This document shows positions 19,637 to 31,301 of a DNA stretch of 64,000 bases, one piece after another (the stretch's first letter is position 1; each line of letters opens with the position of its first letter). The stretch is taken from assembly GCA_949825045.1 (NCBI GenBank), contig OX463808.1:27837674-27901673 (forward strand), read 5' to 3'. The position numbers and the translations under genes were made by a program. The DNA comes from Argyresthia goedartella (Eukaryota; Arthropoda; Insecta; Lepidoptera; Argyresthiidae). Under the pieces are notes generated by a model. It searched no databases, was not told where the DNA came from, and worked only from the letters and a program-made list of their open reading frames with translations.

Positions 19637-21352
19637 CTAGCGACGGCCCCCGGGGCCCCAATCTGCCTGTAACCAATCAGGTAGGCAGCTATACGCCAGA
19701 GGGTCCCATTGTACAAATGGCCCACGCGCCGGTTCCATTGCCACCCTACGACGCCCCCCGAAGGGGGGTGGGCGTGAATTCAAGCGTGGCCGCTCCATGA
19801 GCGGGGGGGACATCACATGCGACCGACGAGGACGAGGCGACGAGCGGGGCGACAACTGAGGCGGCGTCCGAACCGCACCCGCATAGCTCGAAGGTGTCCC
19901 ATGCCACCCGCCCGTTACGGCCTGCTCAACACACCCAATGTCCCGCTGAGTCGGATGCTGAGTCGCAACCGAAAACTCAGGGCCCCCCATGTGATGACCC
20001 TGAGTGCGGCCCTGCACCCTGGTACTGCCCTGTGCACGTGGGGACGTTGGCCCCTGAGTTGCGCTCCGAGTCGCAAACGAATTCTCAGGGCCCCTTGCCG
20101 TGTCACCCTGGGTACGGCCCTGTGGTGGCTGTTGGCCGGACCGGTTCATGCACAACAGATTGTTGTGGGCGCCACCACAATATCCGCACATTTGTGTGCG
20201 CGTGAAGTCCCTAGCCATGTGTGGCCCGAGGCACAGGAAACACCAGCCCCGCTGCTTGGCCATCTGGCGCCGTCCCTGAACCCTAAGTTCCCCGAACTTA
20301 TTGCAATTGGCCACAGCATGGCCAATCTGCCTACAACATGGGCAGGTCCCACTATGTGGGGTCAATGCACTCACAGTCCCATATGACTGCCGGTTGGTGC
20401 GGTCCTTCCTCGTCGGAGGGCCCCTACTCACAGCGCTCCCGGCAGCTCTCTGTGGCTCCGAAGGATGGGTGACCGTCAACCCCAAATTCTCTGCCCGTCG
20501 AGACTCCTCTTCCAAAAATCCGACCAAGTCGGAGAAGGCGGGCAGGTCCTCGGCCGACCTCCCGTGAGACTGTTCGAAACGAGTCTGCACGTCAGCGGGT
20601 AGGCGGGAAAGTACAATGTACAACAGTAAGTACGACCATTCACCAACCGGAAGTCCAAGATTCTCTAGAGCCTTGGTGACGGACAACAATGGGTTCAAAA
20701 CCTCCGTCTGTATGGCCCCGACCTTGTTCACAACCGGGATGCTAAACAAACGGTTCAGTTGGGCATCGGCCAACCTCCGTTTGTTGTGGTAACGTCTGAC
20801 CAACAATTGCCTGGCCGTCTCATAGTTGCCCTCCGTAACTGTCAAATGAGCGACCAGCTCCCTAGGCTCACCCCTCAATGCTGCCACCAGCTGAGCCATC
20901 TTGACAGACTTGGTAATGTCCGATCGCAAGTGCACCAAACTGTCGAACAGATTGATGAAGCTCATCCATTCACCGGACACGCCGTCAAAGGTAGGCATAG
21001 TTATCGCGGGTAACCTGGTCCCCGATCCCTGATGCGGCAGAGGTGCTTCAATGTCACCACCATGGCTGGACTCGCGCTGTCTACGTATGTCCGCAGCCTT
21101 CTGCGTGATAGCAGCTGCCATCTCCATACATTGGTCGACATCCCCTGTCAACCGTGACAGCCTGTCAGGTGCACAACCATCAACTGATTCCGCCTGCGCG
21201 GACAATTCGAGCACCCTATTGTAACGTTCCTTAACGTCCATAGACCGCTCCAATACCACATCATGCCTATCTAAACGGTCTATCAGACCGTGTGCGGAGG
21301 AAAACCATCTGAGTTCCTTAGAAACACCCTTCTGGATTTCAGATAACGACAT
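19637..21352 (-). CDS. BEL gag polyprotein
   Basis: An intact 571-residue frame. The middle contains 'LPAITMPTFDGVSGEWMSFI' and 'LVAALRGEPRELVAHL', the DUF1759-type capsid-like region of BEL elements. C-terminal zinc fingers follow: 'CPCCRQIGHAVANC' (CX2CX4HX4C) and a second Cys-rich stretch 'CFLCLGPHMARDF...CGYC'. The tail is rich in Gly, Arg, Gln and Pro, suiting RNA binding. Gag packages the element RNA in cytoplasmic particles. The frame ends at UAG (19639-19637) and the same frame then continues into protease. Confidence 0.85.
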   Translation of the reverse strand: MSLSEIQKGVSKELRWFSSAHGLIDRLDRHDVVLERSMDVKERYNRVLELSAQAESVDGCAPDRLSRLTGDVDQCMEMAAAITQKAADIRRQRESSHGGDIEAPLPHQGSGTRLPAITMPTFDGVSGEWMSFINLFDSLVHLRSDITKSVKMAQLVAALRGEPRELVAHLTVTEGNYETARQLLVRRYHNKRRLADAQLNRLFSIPVVNKVGAIQTEVLNPLLSVTKALENLGLPVGEWSYLLLYIVLSRLPADVQTRFEQSHGRSAEDLPAFSDLVGFLEEESRRAENLGLTVTHPSEPQRAAGSAVSRGPPTRKDRTNRQSYGTVSALTPHSGTCPCCRQIGHAVANCNKFGELRVQGRRQMAKQRGWCFLCLGPHMARDFTRTQMCGYCGGAHNNLLCMNRSGQQPPQGRTQGDTARGPENSFATRSATQGPTSPRAQGSTRVQGRTQGHHMGGPEFSVATQHPTQRDIGCVEQAVTGGWHGTPSSYAGAVRTPPQLSPRSSPRPRRSHVMSPPLMERPRLNSRPPPFGGRRRVAMEPARGPFVQWDPLAYSCLPDWLQADWGPGGRR

Positions 21353-22016
21353 GATCGGAACGATATTTACTCACAATTTGCAGTAACTCAATTTTATTGG
21401 ACCCTTCAGTTTATAACCCAAACGAGGGAACCCTAAACTATAACTTAAATAATGTTGTTTTCCTTAAACAATAGGAACCGAGTTTTATATCTATATAAAT
21501 TATGCTACACTTCTAATATTCTAATCCTGTAAATAACAAGTTAGTTTCCCTTTATTATTATAACACACACAGATAATAGTCAATATTAGTTCAAGTTATA
21601 AATTGCTATACACTTGCTGCACAATAAACTGAAAACAATGTAATAGCCTGCTATCAATAGATGTAACTACCTATGTTAACCAAAACATTCATTCAATACC
21701 ATTACTAGACCACTAATAGATTGACTAACTAGTAATTCAATGCAAATTTCAATTCACCTACAATGTACCTAATACAATGCGTACCTAAGTTGAGTACCTA
21801 CTATTCTGAGTCACATCTCAGTACAACTGGTCATTTAGGGAAAACTGTAATATCTGTCTGTCTACTACCAGCAATAGACTTATAGCTTACAAATACTACC
21901 AATCTATGTGGATATAGGAACAAACAAGTTACCTAACCGCCTAGATACCTACAGATTGATAGTCCCAAGTCGTGCTTTCCTGAAGCCCTTGACGGCTGCA
22001 AATCTCAGGAAACCAC

Positions 22017-22028
22017 GCTCTGATACCA
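22017..22028 (-). other. BEL primer-binding site
   Basis: The minus strand reads TGGTATCAGAGC, beginning with the TGG expected for pairing to a tRNA 3' CCA end. It lies only about two bases from the A/T run that ends the short 5' LTR. Confidence 0.6.
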
Positions 22029-22030
22029 AA

Positions 22031-22138
22031 GTTTTTTTTTTTGTCTGTCAGTTGTCAAAACTGCCAGATTGACAGCTAACGTCAAATTAAAATGACCGTT
22101 CAGAAACCATCGATCGAATATCGATTTGGAATCGAACA
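22031..22138 (-). repeat. BEL 5' LTR (shortened, about 108 bp)
   Basis: It matches the inner part of the 3' LTR from TGTTCGATTCC to the A/T run with few changes, then passes directly into the primer-binding site. About 445 bp present in the 3' LTR are absent here. Confidence 0.65.
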
Positions 22139-22214
22139 TCAATACATGTCATTTAAAAAAAAGACTAAAAAATCATACAGATTACTTAGTCAACGTCAAT
22201 ATAAGTTTAGCGTG

Positions 22215-22360
22215 CGTTGGGATGGAGCAGAAGGGCACAAACATGTAAACATCCAAGACCTGGAGTTTTTTTTACATCACACGGGCTTAGGGATGGAGAA
22301 AAGAAGGGCACAAACATGTAAACATCTAAGACCTGGAGTTTCTTATTCATCACACGGTGG
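22215..22360 (+). repeat. Two-copy tandem repeat of about 75 bp
   Basis: The phrases GGGATGGAG, AGAAGGGCACAAACATGTAA and AAGACCTGGAGTTT occur in the same order twice, starting near 22218 and 22292. The second copy runs into the 3' end of the piggyBac-type transposase gene. Confidence 0.7.
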
Positions 22361-25159
22361 TGTGATAGGGCTTCATGCACTCGGGGCACAACGGAACGTC
22401 ACATATATCACATTTATGTGAAGTTTTGTGCCTCTTTTTCATGAGCTTGCACCATTCACAACCCACACGTGGATGCGGGTGATCATCGGTCGGTGGTATT
22501 TTGACCGAAAAATGATTATTCTCCAATATGGGCCTTACCGGGGCCCCTTCCCTATGACCCGGCACCTGCCTGACCGTTAGCACCGCGTTCGAGGTGGGTG
22601 GAACATCCCTGGTCAAGAATTTAGACAGGAGGCGGTTAGCGACTTCTCGCCTAAACTTTCGATGCTCAATGCTTATGTCCTTCCATCTGTAGATGACATA
22701 AGCATTAAGAATCGGGGTATTCAACAGCCTCCTGAACAATTTCTTGTACCAGATCTTGTTCCGCGTCCTCTCGAGCGGGAACCCGGCCAGAAGAGCGTCC
22801 TTCATGTCCACTCCCCCCATTGTGCTGTTATAGTCAAGGACTACCTGGGGTTTATATTTCGATGTCCCATACTTTTTAGCCATCCCCACAGTGGGTGAAT
22901 GATAGGTGGAGAGCATGTTGACTAAGCCAACATCTCTCCACACTATCACGCTGACATCACCGCTATTTGAGTGTATGATATGGCCAGTGGATAGCGATGT
23001 CTTTGTGATAGATTTCAAGCTATCAGGCACATTATCGCGATTAATCCTGAGGGTACCATAACAGTCCATCCCGTTGATCTTCAAGCACCGCGCCAGCAAT
23101 GGACTGTCATAGAAATTGTCCATCACGATAGTGTGCCCTTTATTGAAAAGTCCACTGGCCAAATCGTACACAATTTTAGCGGTGACGCCCTGTGGGGCTA
23201 CGGCTGTCACTCCCTCTGGCTCTGGATCTTGGTCACCCACGACACCACTCTTACCGTCCTTCCCCGCATAAATTGTGAACTTCCAGAGGTAGCCCGTCCC
23301 AGACTCGCAGAGCTCGTAGCTTTTTATACCTGCCTTGGCCGCTTTTGTGGCAATTTTCTGGATGAAAGTCAGATGGCCGTGCCATTTGAGTAGGGACTCA
23401 TCCAGTACCCCATTTTGGTGAGGCAGGTATAAAGCCTGGAATTTGGCGTTCAAATGATCCAACACAGGTTGGATCTTCCAAAGCCGTCGCGCCGCAGTGG
23501 AGAGGGATTGTGGAGTGGTCGAGTTATCCACAAAGTGGATGAACTTCTTCAGCAATACCCAACGGTCATAGGTTATTACTGTTTTCCAGTTGGGCATTGC
23601 TGTTACGAAATTCGAACTAATCCAATATTCCCTCTCCGCTGTGAGGGGAAAGAGGCTCTGGTGAATGATCATGGCGAGAAAGACATAGATCTCCACTCTA
23701 TCCGTAGGCTTCCACCTCGCCGAGCGTGAGTACCTTGAGCCGCCAGTTTGGGAACTGGCGGCGTATCGGTTGGTCTCAGCCACGATCTTATCAATCATGT
23801 CTGCATCCCAGAATTTCAAGAAAACATCTACAGGATCCATATCCATAAACTGGAATGTCGGTCCAGGAATGCCTGTAAATGTTTCCCTAACCCCCTGGAA
23901 TGCAGACAGACTGCTGGTCCAGTCAAAATGGAACCGCTCGTCGGGAAGTAGCCTACGGACAGAAACGTCGTTCGCGGCGTCTATCCCCCTCAGGCTGTTT
24001 ACAACAAAATCCGGTAATTTTTCGACGGCGTTGGCCTCTGCCTGTGCGATCATTTCAACATCCAACTCACCGGCTACCAGTGGCGGCTCTGACGTGTCCG
24101 GGTCGCTACCTGCTCCATCCACTACGTCGTCCTCCGACTCATACAGCGGCGGCGGCGATTCAAGGCGATGCGGCGGGGGTATATATACGCCACCCGAGGC
24201 TTCATCAGCGCCTGTAAAAAAGGTTTGAACATTATTTCCATGGAATAGAATATTCCGCCAGTGAAAGTGCGGTAAAGTGTAACTCACATAACTTTAAATA
24301 TTTTTATGAGGAAAATACTTACACAACATGAAGAGTTGGGGGCTCGGAACCTCAACCCCAACGCTCGCCCTTGAGGGGGTTCCAATATTCCCAACATCTT
24401 CATGGCCGCATGGTGAGAGTGGCGCAGGAGGAGGTTGTCGGGGACGCATCCACGGTGGCGGCAGCGAGGCTGTTAGTTCCGCTGGCACTCCAGGTGCTAA
24501 CCGAAGGGAGCCAGGAGTACCCAGTATACTGAAAACAATATTCATTTTTAAATTTATACAATTTCGAATGAGTTTTGAATAATATTATATGGTGTACTTT
24601 TTATAGTAAAATTACCTCATGATGTGCTTATTGCCGGTCTTTGTCTCCGGCAGAGCTGCAAAACCACATTCCTTTTGGAGTTTCCTCTTTTTCAACTCAG
24701 CCTGTTGCCCTGCCGTAAGACCTTGAATACGCTTTCGCGTTATCGCACTCTGAGCCCGGTACTCCTGTTCCACTGCCCTCGCGTCCTCCTGCTGTGATGT
24801 TGATGCCCTAACACAATGATATTGATATGAATGAAATATGAACACAAAGAAAATATTAAGCTACATACAGTTTATAATAAACTAGCACCATAAAATACGA
24901 ACCCCGTATCCTCAAGGATGTTGCGAGGCCGCACGTTGCCTTGGCCTCGCCCTGGTTCTAGGCGTTGATGCCCTAAAACAATGGTTTTTATATGAACACA
25001 AAGAAAACATTGAGCTACATACAGTTCGTAATAAACTAGCACAATAAATACGTACCCTGAACTAGTGCCGGTTTCGGCACCACGGCCTCGGCCTCGCGCC
25101 CGTCCACGGCCTAACGCAGGACCGCCTCTTGCGCCGCCTCTGCCCGCGCGCCCTACCAT
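22350..25159 (-). CDS. Spliced piggyBac-type transposase, four exons, 787 residues
   Basis: Exons on the minus strand are 25159-25056, 24807-24616, 24528-24323 and 24211-22350. All three joins keep phase and the total (2,364 bp) is a whole number of codons, with one stop. Exon 1 encodes an Arg-Gly-rich N-terminus. Exons 2 and 3 encode a Gln/Lys-rich then Pro-rich linker. Exon 4 holds the whole DDE domain with all three catalytic Asp: 'GVLDESLL', 'IVMDNFYDS' and 'STMGGVDMKD' (residues 296, 390 and 494 of the unspliced 645-codon frame). The C-terminus has a Cys-rich zinc domain ('CEWCKL', 'CDICDVPLCPEC'), used by piggyBac for end binding. No matched TTAA-flanked terminal repeats were found nearby. 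It may be a transposon relic or a host-retained gene. Confidence 0.75.
24808..25080 (-). repeat. Tandem duplication around the piggyBac first intron
   Basis: The phrase GCTACATACAGTT.GTAATAAACTAGCACAATAAA-like sequence, with flanking GAACACAAAGAAAA, occurs at about 24840-24895 and again at about 24994-25050. Each is preceded on the minus strand by a GC-rich Arg-coding stretch and followed by AGGGCATCAAC. The intervening copy of exon-like sequence (24972-24902) would hit a stop codon if used in phase, so it looks like a spare, unused exon copy. Confidence 0.6.
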
Positions 25160-25199
25160 ATTACTAAAAAATAACCGATAATATTAACAAAAGTACATA

Positions 25200-26840
25200 C
25201 AATATTATCAAGATAACAATAAAACCATAAACTTCTGCGTTATTTTAATTAAACTAAATTTTATTTCAAACGCCGACTACTACCATTTTTGTCTAGAAAT
25301 AAATAATTATGGTCGATGTGTAGTTATGGGGGCAAAAAAAAAACTTAGAAAATTTTGCGAAAATTTTACAAGTATCGACGAAGTTATTGAAACTCTGACC
25401 CCATTTATTTCTAGAAAGAAATAATTATCACTGACACACACAAAAACATTACCAGATTTCACGGTCAAGTCAACGCTGCGCTTTATCGAGTGGACGCCTA
25501 GCCGAGTTCAGGCAAAACTGTTCCTTACGCCATTACAATAGGGTCGACACAACCAAGCGCGACAATAAATAAGATCCGAAAATAATTATTATTCACATGT
25601 TTTGACCCTATATTGTCGTGTTTCTATCGTATTTACACAATATTAAGTACATTAGACTGATATGAAAGCTACCCTAACTCGAAATATTTCATCGACGTAT
25701 TTTCTTTACCAGCATAGATATTTTCAGTAAAAACACGGTATTAACTAAGAAAAACTAAGAAATAAGCTATGAATAGTACTTACAATCAGTTTTTCAGCCT
25801 TTACTGGTAGTAATAAACTTATAAAAACAAAAATTCACGCCACAATCTCCGACCACACCATACCGGCAAAATCTTGAAAATTTATGAATGGTTTTTATTT
25901 TTTTCTGACTCTATGGTTGAGTATTTCAATGCACGGCTCCAGGCTCCAGAGCCCCGACTCAATGGCTGCGTTCATAAAAAAAACTACTAACATAGGAGCT
26001 GAGATTTTCAAATGATGATCGAAAATAGATGCTCGAACTCACCGCGCGTCAATTTGGCCTCTGCGCAATCCTGGATTTTGCTGTTTCGCGTCAAATTGGG
26101 CCATGCGCAATCGGGTCGTTAATAAACTTGTTACTGAAAATGAATTAAATTAAAAAATAATACAAAAGAAAACGACTCGCACGCCATACCTAAGTGCAGA
26201 CTTATCGTGCGAGCGCTTTAGTGATATTCGTGCGAGCCTTTAGTGATATTCGTTATGTTTTTTTAAGTAGCCTCTATGGTGTCCCACTGCTAGGCAAAGG
26301 CCTCACCCTATCCCTATCCTAAGCTGGTTGGTTTAATTTAGGACATTTAAATTACAACTACAAGCAACTACATAGGTAGATACTACCTACTTACCTTGGC
26401 GACCACTTGGTCGATAGTGGAGCTCGACAAACAAAATTAAAATTTAGGGCTTCACCAGCCGGTATTCAGCCCACTCTAGTTACTCTAAACAAACATCAAT
26501 TTATTTAACAATAAGTAATAAATGCCTATATGAAATTCTTGAAGCTAGTGGGCACTGAACGTCACACATATATTATGTTTCATTAAGTAATACTTTGCTG
26601 AAAACACAAAAAATAACCTAATTCAGTTGCAAACACAAGTTTGTTTTTGAATTACTAGCTACGATATCGCGAGTCGTTCCAATTCCTGTTTCGGGCCAAT
26701 ATTTGATATTTTTTTTATATTTAAGAAAAAAATACATATATGCGGACGATCTACTTAAAAAGCTCTTGAAGTTTCACTTAGTATACTTCATAATTAATAT
26801 CACTAATTAGCGAGAAATTCACCAAAAACTTCACAAAATT
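25200..26840. other. AT-rich flank, no gene; short repeats
   Basis: I see no coding sequence. CTAGAAA.AAATAATTAT occurs twice (about 25292-25309 and 25411-25429). TTTAGTGATATTCGT is repeated at about 26217 and 26240. The phrase CCCACTGCTAGGCAAAGGCC at about 26283-26302 is common lepidopteran repeat wording. This region could hold the promoter of the piggyBac-type gene. Confidence 0.4.
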
Positions 26841-26849
26841 TCATCATCC

Positions 26850-27700
26850 CAAATTGCAATGGGGACCCCACATAGAAAAATTGGCTGGTAAATTAAGTTC
26901 TGCGGCTTACGCTGTTAGAAACATCAGACAAAACACGGATGTGGCTACATCTAGGCTAGTATATTTTAGTTACCTTCATAGTGTCATGTCCTATGGTATC
27001 TTGTTGTGGGGGAAAGCAGCGGATATACAAACTATTTTTATTTTACAGAAAAGAGCTATTCGAGAAATTTATAATTTAAAACGCACAGACTCCTTAAGAC
27101 AGCTTTTTAAAGAAATTGACATACTAACGAGTCAATTTATTTTAGAAAATATAATGTATGTACGCAAGAACCTTACAAAATTTCCCAAACTTAGCGATAG
27201 CTGTAATGTTAACCTAAGAAATAATCACAGACTACTTGCGCCCCGGTTTAAACTCGCGAAGGTTAGCAATTCTTTCAAGGGTCAATGCATTCTCTACTAC
27301 AACAAGATACCTCTGGAGATCTTGAAATTGCCATTTGAGCAATTTAAAATCCATGTTAAAGCGACTTTGTCGAAAAAGGGATATTACAATGTTCAAGATT
27401 ACTTAAATGATGGGTCTGTATGGGGTTAATCTGGCTCAACACAGACCATGCTGTTAATAATTTTGTAATTATTTATTCCTGCTTATTAATTATGATAATG
27501 ACTAAATATTATATTTTGTATTAGTTAAGCATAAGCAATTTTTAAAAAGAGATCTAAGAACCAATCTGTGGGAGTTTCTACGCCCTTCTTCTCCCACAGT
27601 GGTTCAATGTAGAGAAGTGGCAAAAAATGACGATTGCTAAGTATATGTAAATATCTACAGTAATAAAGACATTTGGAATTTGGAATTTGGAATTTATCCT
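26850..27700 (+). mobile_element. 5'-truncated LINE, 3' end
   Basis: A 191-codon frame (26854-27429) followed by a 3' UTR and a tail of about three TTTGGAA units near 27673-27697. The frame encodes the region after reverse transcriptase: 'QWGPHIEKLAGKLSSAAYAV', 'MSYGILLWGKAADIQTIF' and 'LQKRAIREIYNL'. It is closely related to the LINE fragment at 34,727-35,996. Truncation at the 5' end is typical of incomplete reverse transcription. Confidence 0.75.
26854..27429 (+). pseudogene. LINE ORF2 C-terminus
   Basis: The frame has no endonuclease and no FADD box, starting instead just before the conserved 'WGPHI' segment downstream of the reverse transcriptase. It runs open to a natural stop after 'NVQDYLNDGSVWG'. 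The open frame suggests a recent insertion, but the protein would be inactive. Confidence 0.75.
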
Positions 27701-28299
27701 CCGTTCTTAAAACACAGTTTTTAATTTCAACTTTTGTTTTTACCGTATATTTTTATATTATATAAACATAACTATATTGAACACATGAAAGCACTATTCA
27801 GATACTTTGCTAATATAAGACTATATTTTTTACATGATTTTTCACATGAGATAGCGTAGTTTAAAGTTATGTCAAAAAAATACCTTCATTATTCTCCGCA
27901 ACGACGAAAACTAAAACATATCTTTGAATCCGACTCTGTGTATCACGTACCCCCTCGTCGTCCATCGTTCGGATCGCAAGTGGACGTGTGTCGCTAGAAT
28001 AATAATTTAATTAAGTTCTCGCATTCGAAACTCTAGTTTGTCAAGATTTGATTTCATTTTACTCCAGCGTTTTTTAAGGTTTTTTTTTTTTTTATTTTAA
28101 GCAGAAATTATAAATTTACATCTGACAGTAGGTCCACGGAAACCATATAGGTTTGTATGTGGATCCTTATTACGCTAAAATATATGTACAATGTTTAACA
28201 CATCTTGTTTTTGTTTATGTAAGTATACACAAAATTTTAAAAATAAATTAAAAACATATCAGGTATGTATTTTTCATGGTTACACAACTTAGGTATTGG

Positions 28300-31290
28300 T
28301 TAGGGATAGGAAAGGGAGGAAAAGTATTTTTTAAGTTTCTCTTTTATGTTTAGCGGAGATATGGTGTTTCTTATGTCAGTGGGTAGTTTGTTTATTAGTC
28401 GCGGAATGCAGTAGGCGCGCGTCCGTGTATCGTAGAAATTATTTGCGCGTGTAGTGGTTAGTTTACCTTGGGCCGCACGACGCGTACCTACGGGGTGATC
28501 TATTCTGTGCTGTAGGGTATTGTTGAAGAACTCCTCTTTCAGTAATGTATACTGAAATTTGGTGTGAATAGGGAGTGTATTACAGTAATGGAATAGTTTA
28601 GATGAGTTACCTGAATATTCGTATCTGATATTAGGTGGGACAATTATTTTAAGAAGTTTGATTTGCAAGGTGTGTATTTGGAACAGATATGTTTTGTGGG
28701 TGCGTCCATAGCTGGAGAGGCCATAAGGCACTATGGAGTCAAAGAATGCATTGTATAGCATTATTCGAGTTTTGAATGGTATACGATTTCTAACTACATA
28801 AAATGCGGCAATGAGTGCCCTGAGCTTGTCGCATACTCGTTGGATGTGGGGACCCCAGTTAAAAGTACCATCAATCACCAGCCCCAGGTAAGTGTGTCTG
28901 TCAACTATCTCAATCGATGGACATTGACAGTCTTTCTTGATGTGCTCATCGTGCATACAATCGTGCGTATGCGCAACAAGCTCATCCGACAGGTTACCCT
29001 TTAAATATGGCGATTTAATGAGCATTAATTTGGTCTTTTGGGCATTCAGAGCTAGGCCTACGTCATGGCACCACTTATTGAGGTTGTCAAAATCAAACTG
29101 GAGGCCTTGGAGTGCTATGTTTATGTTACTATTGGCGATAATTAGGCATGTGTCGTCTGCAAATTGGTAAGGGGTGCTGAAGCTTAGGACATTTACCATA
29201 TCGTTGACGTATGTTATGAAGTGGAGGGGCCCTAGTACAGAACCCTGAGCAGTTCCCTGGGATACCGTGGTAGTACGACTAATACTTTCGCCGACTTTAA
29301 CACAGTACTGTCTATTTTTTAAGTAATTAGCGCACCAGGTCTGTAACGGGCCTCTGATGCCACATTTTCCAAGTTTGTTTGTGAGCAGATTGTGATCTAA
29401 TGTATCGAAAGCGCGCGAAAAATCTATGAAAAGGGCTAGTACCTGTTTCTTATCGTTAAGCGAGCTGTTCACGATGTTGTACTTTTTTTTGCTGGAAGCC
29501 AAATTGGTGAGTGTTTATAATATTATTAGATTGGTAGAATTTATGTATCTGCTCACAAACAAACTTCTCAACTATTTTGTCGACCGACGACAGTAGTGTG
29601 ATGGGACGGTAATCAGCAACGTTGTCCCTTTTACCTTTTTTAAATATAGGTCTAACGCAACCCAATTTGAGATCATCTGGGTACTTACCCGTGTTTATGC
29701 TATTGTTTATAAGATGCGCGATCGTACCCGCAATTTTGTCACCGATTGCTTTGATGTCGAGGATTTTGATTTTATCTAGTCCCGACGCTTTTCTGCTGTT
29801 CAGGCGGCGAATAAGTTTGTGGATTGCTCGTGGGGTAGCTTTTTTGAACCTCATACTGACGTCCGCGTTATTGCTGAAGCTGTTTTCGTCGAGAATGGTA
29901 TGTTTACATTGCGGGAGGATCTTTTTTACGGATTCGTCAAACTCAATAGCGAATTCATTTGCTATTTCAGTATTTGTAAGGTTTTTTTAGTTTAAAAGCG
30001 TCCGCTATCGCATCGTCAATACTTTTTGATATTCTGCCGCATATCGAATTTATTATTGTCCATAAATTCTTTGGGTTACTATAGTTATCTTTAATTTTAT
30101 TTTGGTAGTATAGGTTCCTGTAGTATTTAATTATTTTATTGGATTTGTTTCGTGTCTTGTTATACTGTAGCCTAATTTCATGGTTTGTTGGATTCTTCCT
30201 CCAGAGTCCAAAAATAATATCTCTTTTTTCGCAAAGGTTTACAATTTTTTGGTTCATCCAGGGTTCGCGATTTCTAATAAGTTCACGATTTTTCTTTAGT
30301 CTTATGGACGACTGTAAGGCCTCTTGGAAAGATTTTTTTATGTGTTGAAAAATCTCATCTGCCGTCTGCAAATTATAAGTAAAGTTCCAGTCAACATTGC
30401 CTAAGTTTTTGAGTAACTCATCACGATTATGTATGACTTTCGCCTTAGCAGCAGCCTGTATATGAGTCATGCCGGGCGGCGGTGGTCCAGCGAAGCTAGC
30501 TATCGTGATACGGTGATCGGCTAGAACAGTATCAACTGCCGCTGTGTACGCATCTAACGCTTGGCATCTAATAAATATATGGTCAATGCAAGATTTAGTG
30601 ATCATATCTTTGCGCTTTTCGATCCGAGTATAGTCAGTGATGCCACACGTTAGACCACACACAGACAGCATGTCTAAATATGAGTTTCTGTGTGAATTGT
30701 GTTGCTTGAGATCGATGTTGATGTCACCCAGTACGATCATGAAATTAGAATCTGCATAGTTGGAAAGTAACCGGTGTAGTTCACTATTAAAAATTGTTTT
30801 GTTGGTATGTGGTGGGCGATATATTGCACAGACTGTTAATAACTCGTTCGTAGGTAATTTAACGGTGCCGGTGGGTTATATTCTCGAACGTGTGGGTTAT
30901 GTGAGATTTTTGTGTGAATTTGAGGTTGTTGCGAATATACATAATTATGCCACCGCCTTTTTGATAATTACGTAGACGTGTATGCATTGTATAGCCAGAA
31001 ATTTGGAACAGGTTAGAAATGTTATCAGAAATATTTGCTTCAGTCACTATGACAATTTCCACAATATTAGGACATCCATCTATTATTTGAAGTAGTTTAC
31101 CAAAATTTTTCAACATCGATCTCAAGTTTACATGGAGACATGATATGTAAATGAATTTGTTTTTGTGAGGTAAGGTTTGCAGAAAGTTATTTATATTTGA
31201 ACAGTTAAATATTTCGGTGATATTAGAATTTAGATTTGTTGGCAAGTTGAATTTTAAGGATGGGAACTTAGGATATATAGGCTGGTACAA
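28300..31290 (-). pseudogene. LINE ORF2: endonuclease and reverse transcriptase, frameshifted
   Basis: Pieces in order: 31290-30859 has the start of the endonuclease with 'VNLRSM' and 'VTEANI'. 30740-29967 has 'VLGDINIDLKQHN' and 'LADHRITIASF', the end of the endonuclease, then a basic linker. 29854-29456 has 'RKASGLDKIKILD' and 'YRPITLLSSVDKI', the first reverse transcriptase blocks. 29502-28300 has 'FIDFSRAFDTLDH', 'GTAQGSVLGPLHF' and catalytic 'YQFADDTCLI', then the C-terminal domain. Each step changes frame, so no active protein can be made. Confidence 0.8.
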
Positions 31291-31301
31291 TAAGAACTTA
31301 G

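Larger units (their letters stand above)
14427..22138 (-). mobile_element. BEL/Pao LTR retrotransposon
   Basis: The element (7,712 bp) runs on the minus strand: LTR, primer-binding site, gag, protease, reverse transcriptase, RNase H, integrase, polypurine tract, LTR. It is bounded by TG...CA ends and a 5-bp TCAAT duplication, as BEL elements usually are. Gag has the DUF1759-type region and zinc knuckles; reverse transcriptase has YVDD; integrase is followed by a DUF5641-like tail. Damage visible is one in-frame UAG between gag and protease, one frameshift near 17,045 and a 721-bp inverted-repeat insertion at 18,586-19,306. It is otherwise well preserved and so fairly young. Confidence 0.9.

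Noticed and set aside
19817..20386. A 189-codon plus-strand open frame opposite BEL gag
   Set aside because: It is a shadow of the GC-rich, Pro/Arg-coding gag tail on the minus strand.
25290..25430. Possible piggyBac terminal repeat (CTAGAAA.AAATAATTAT twice)
   Set aside because: The copies are in direct, not inverted, orientation and no partner or TTAA pair was found on the other side of the gene.
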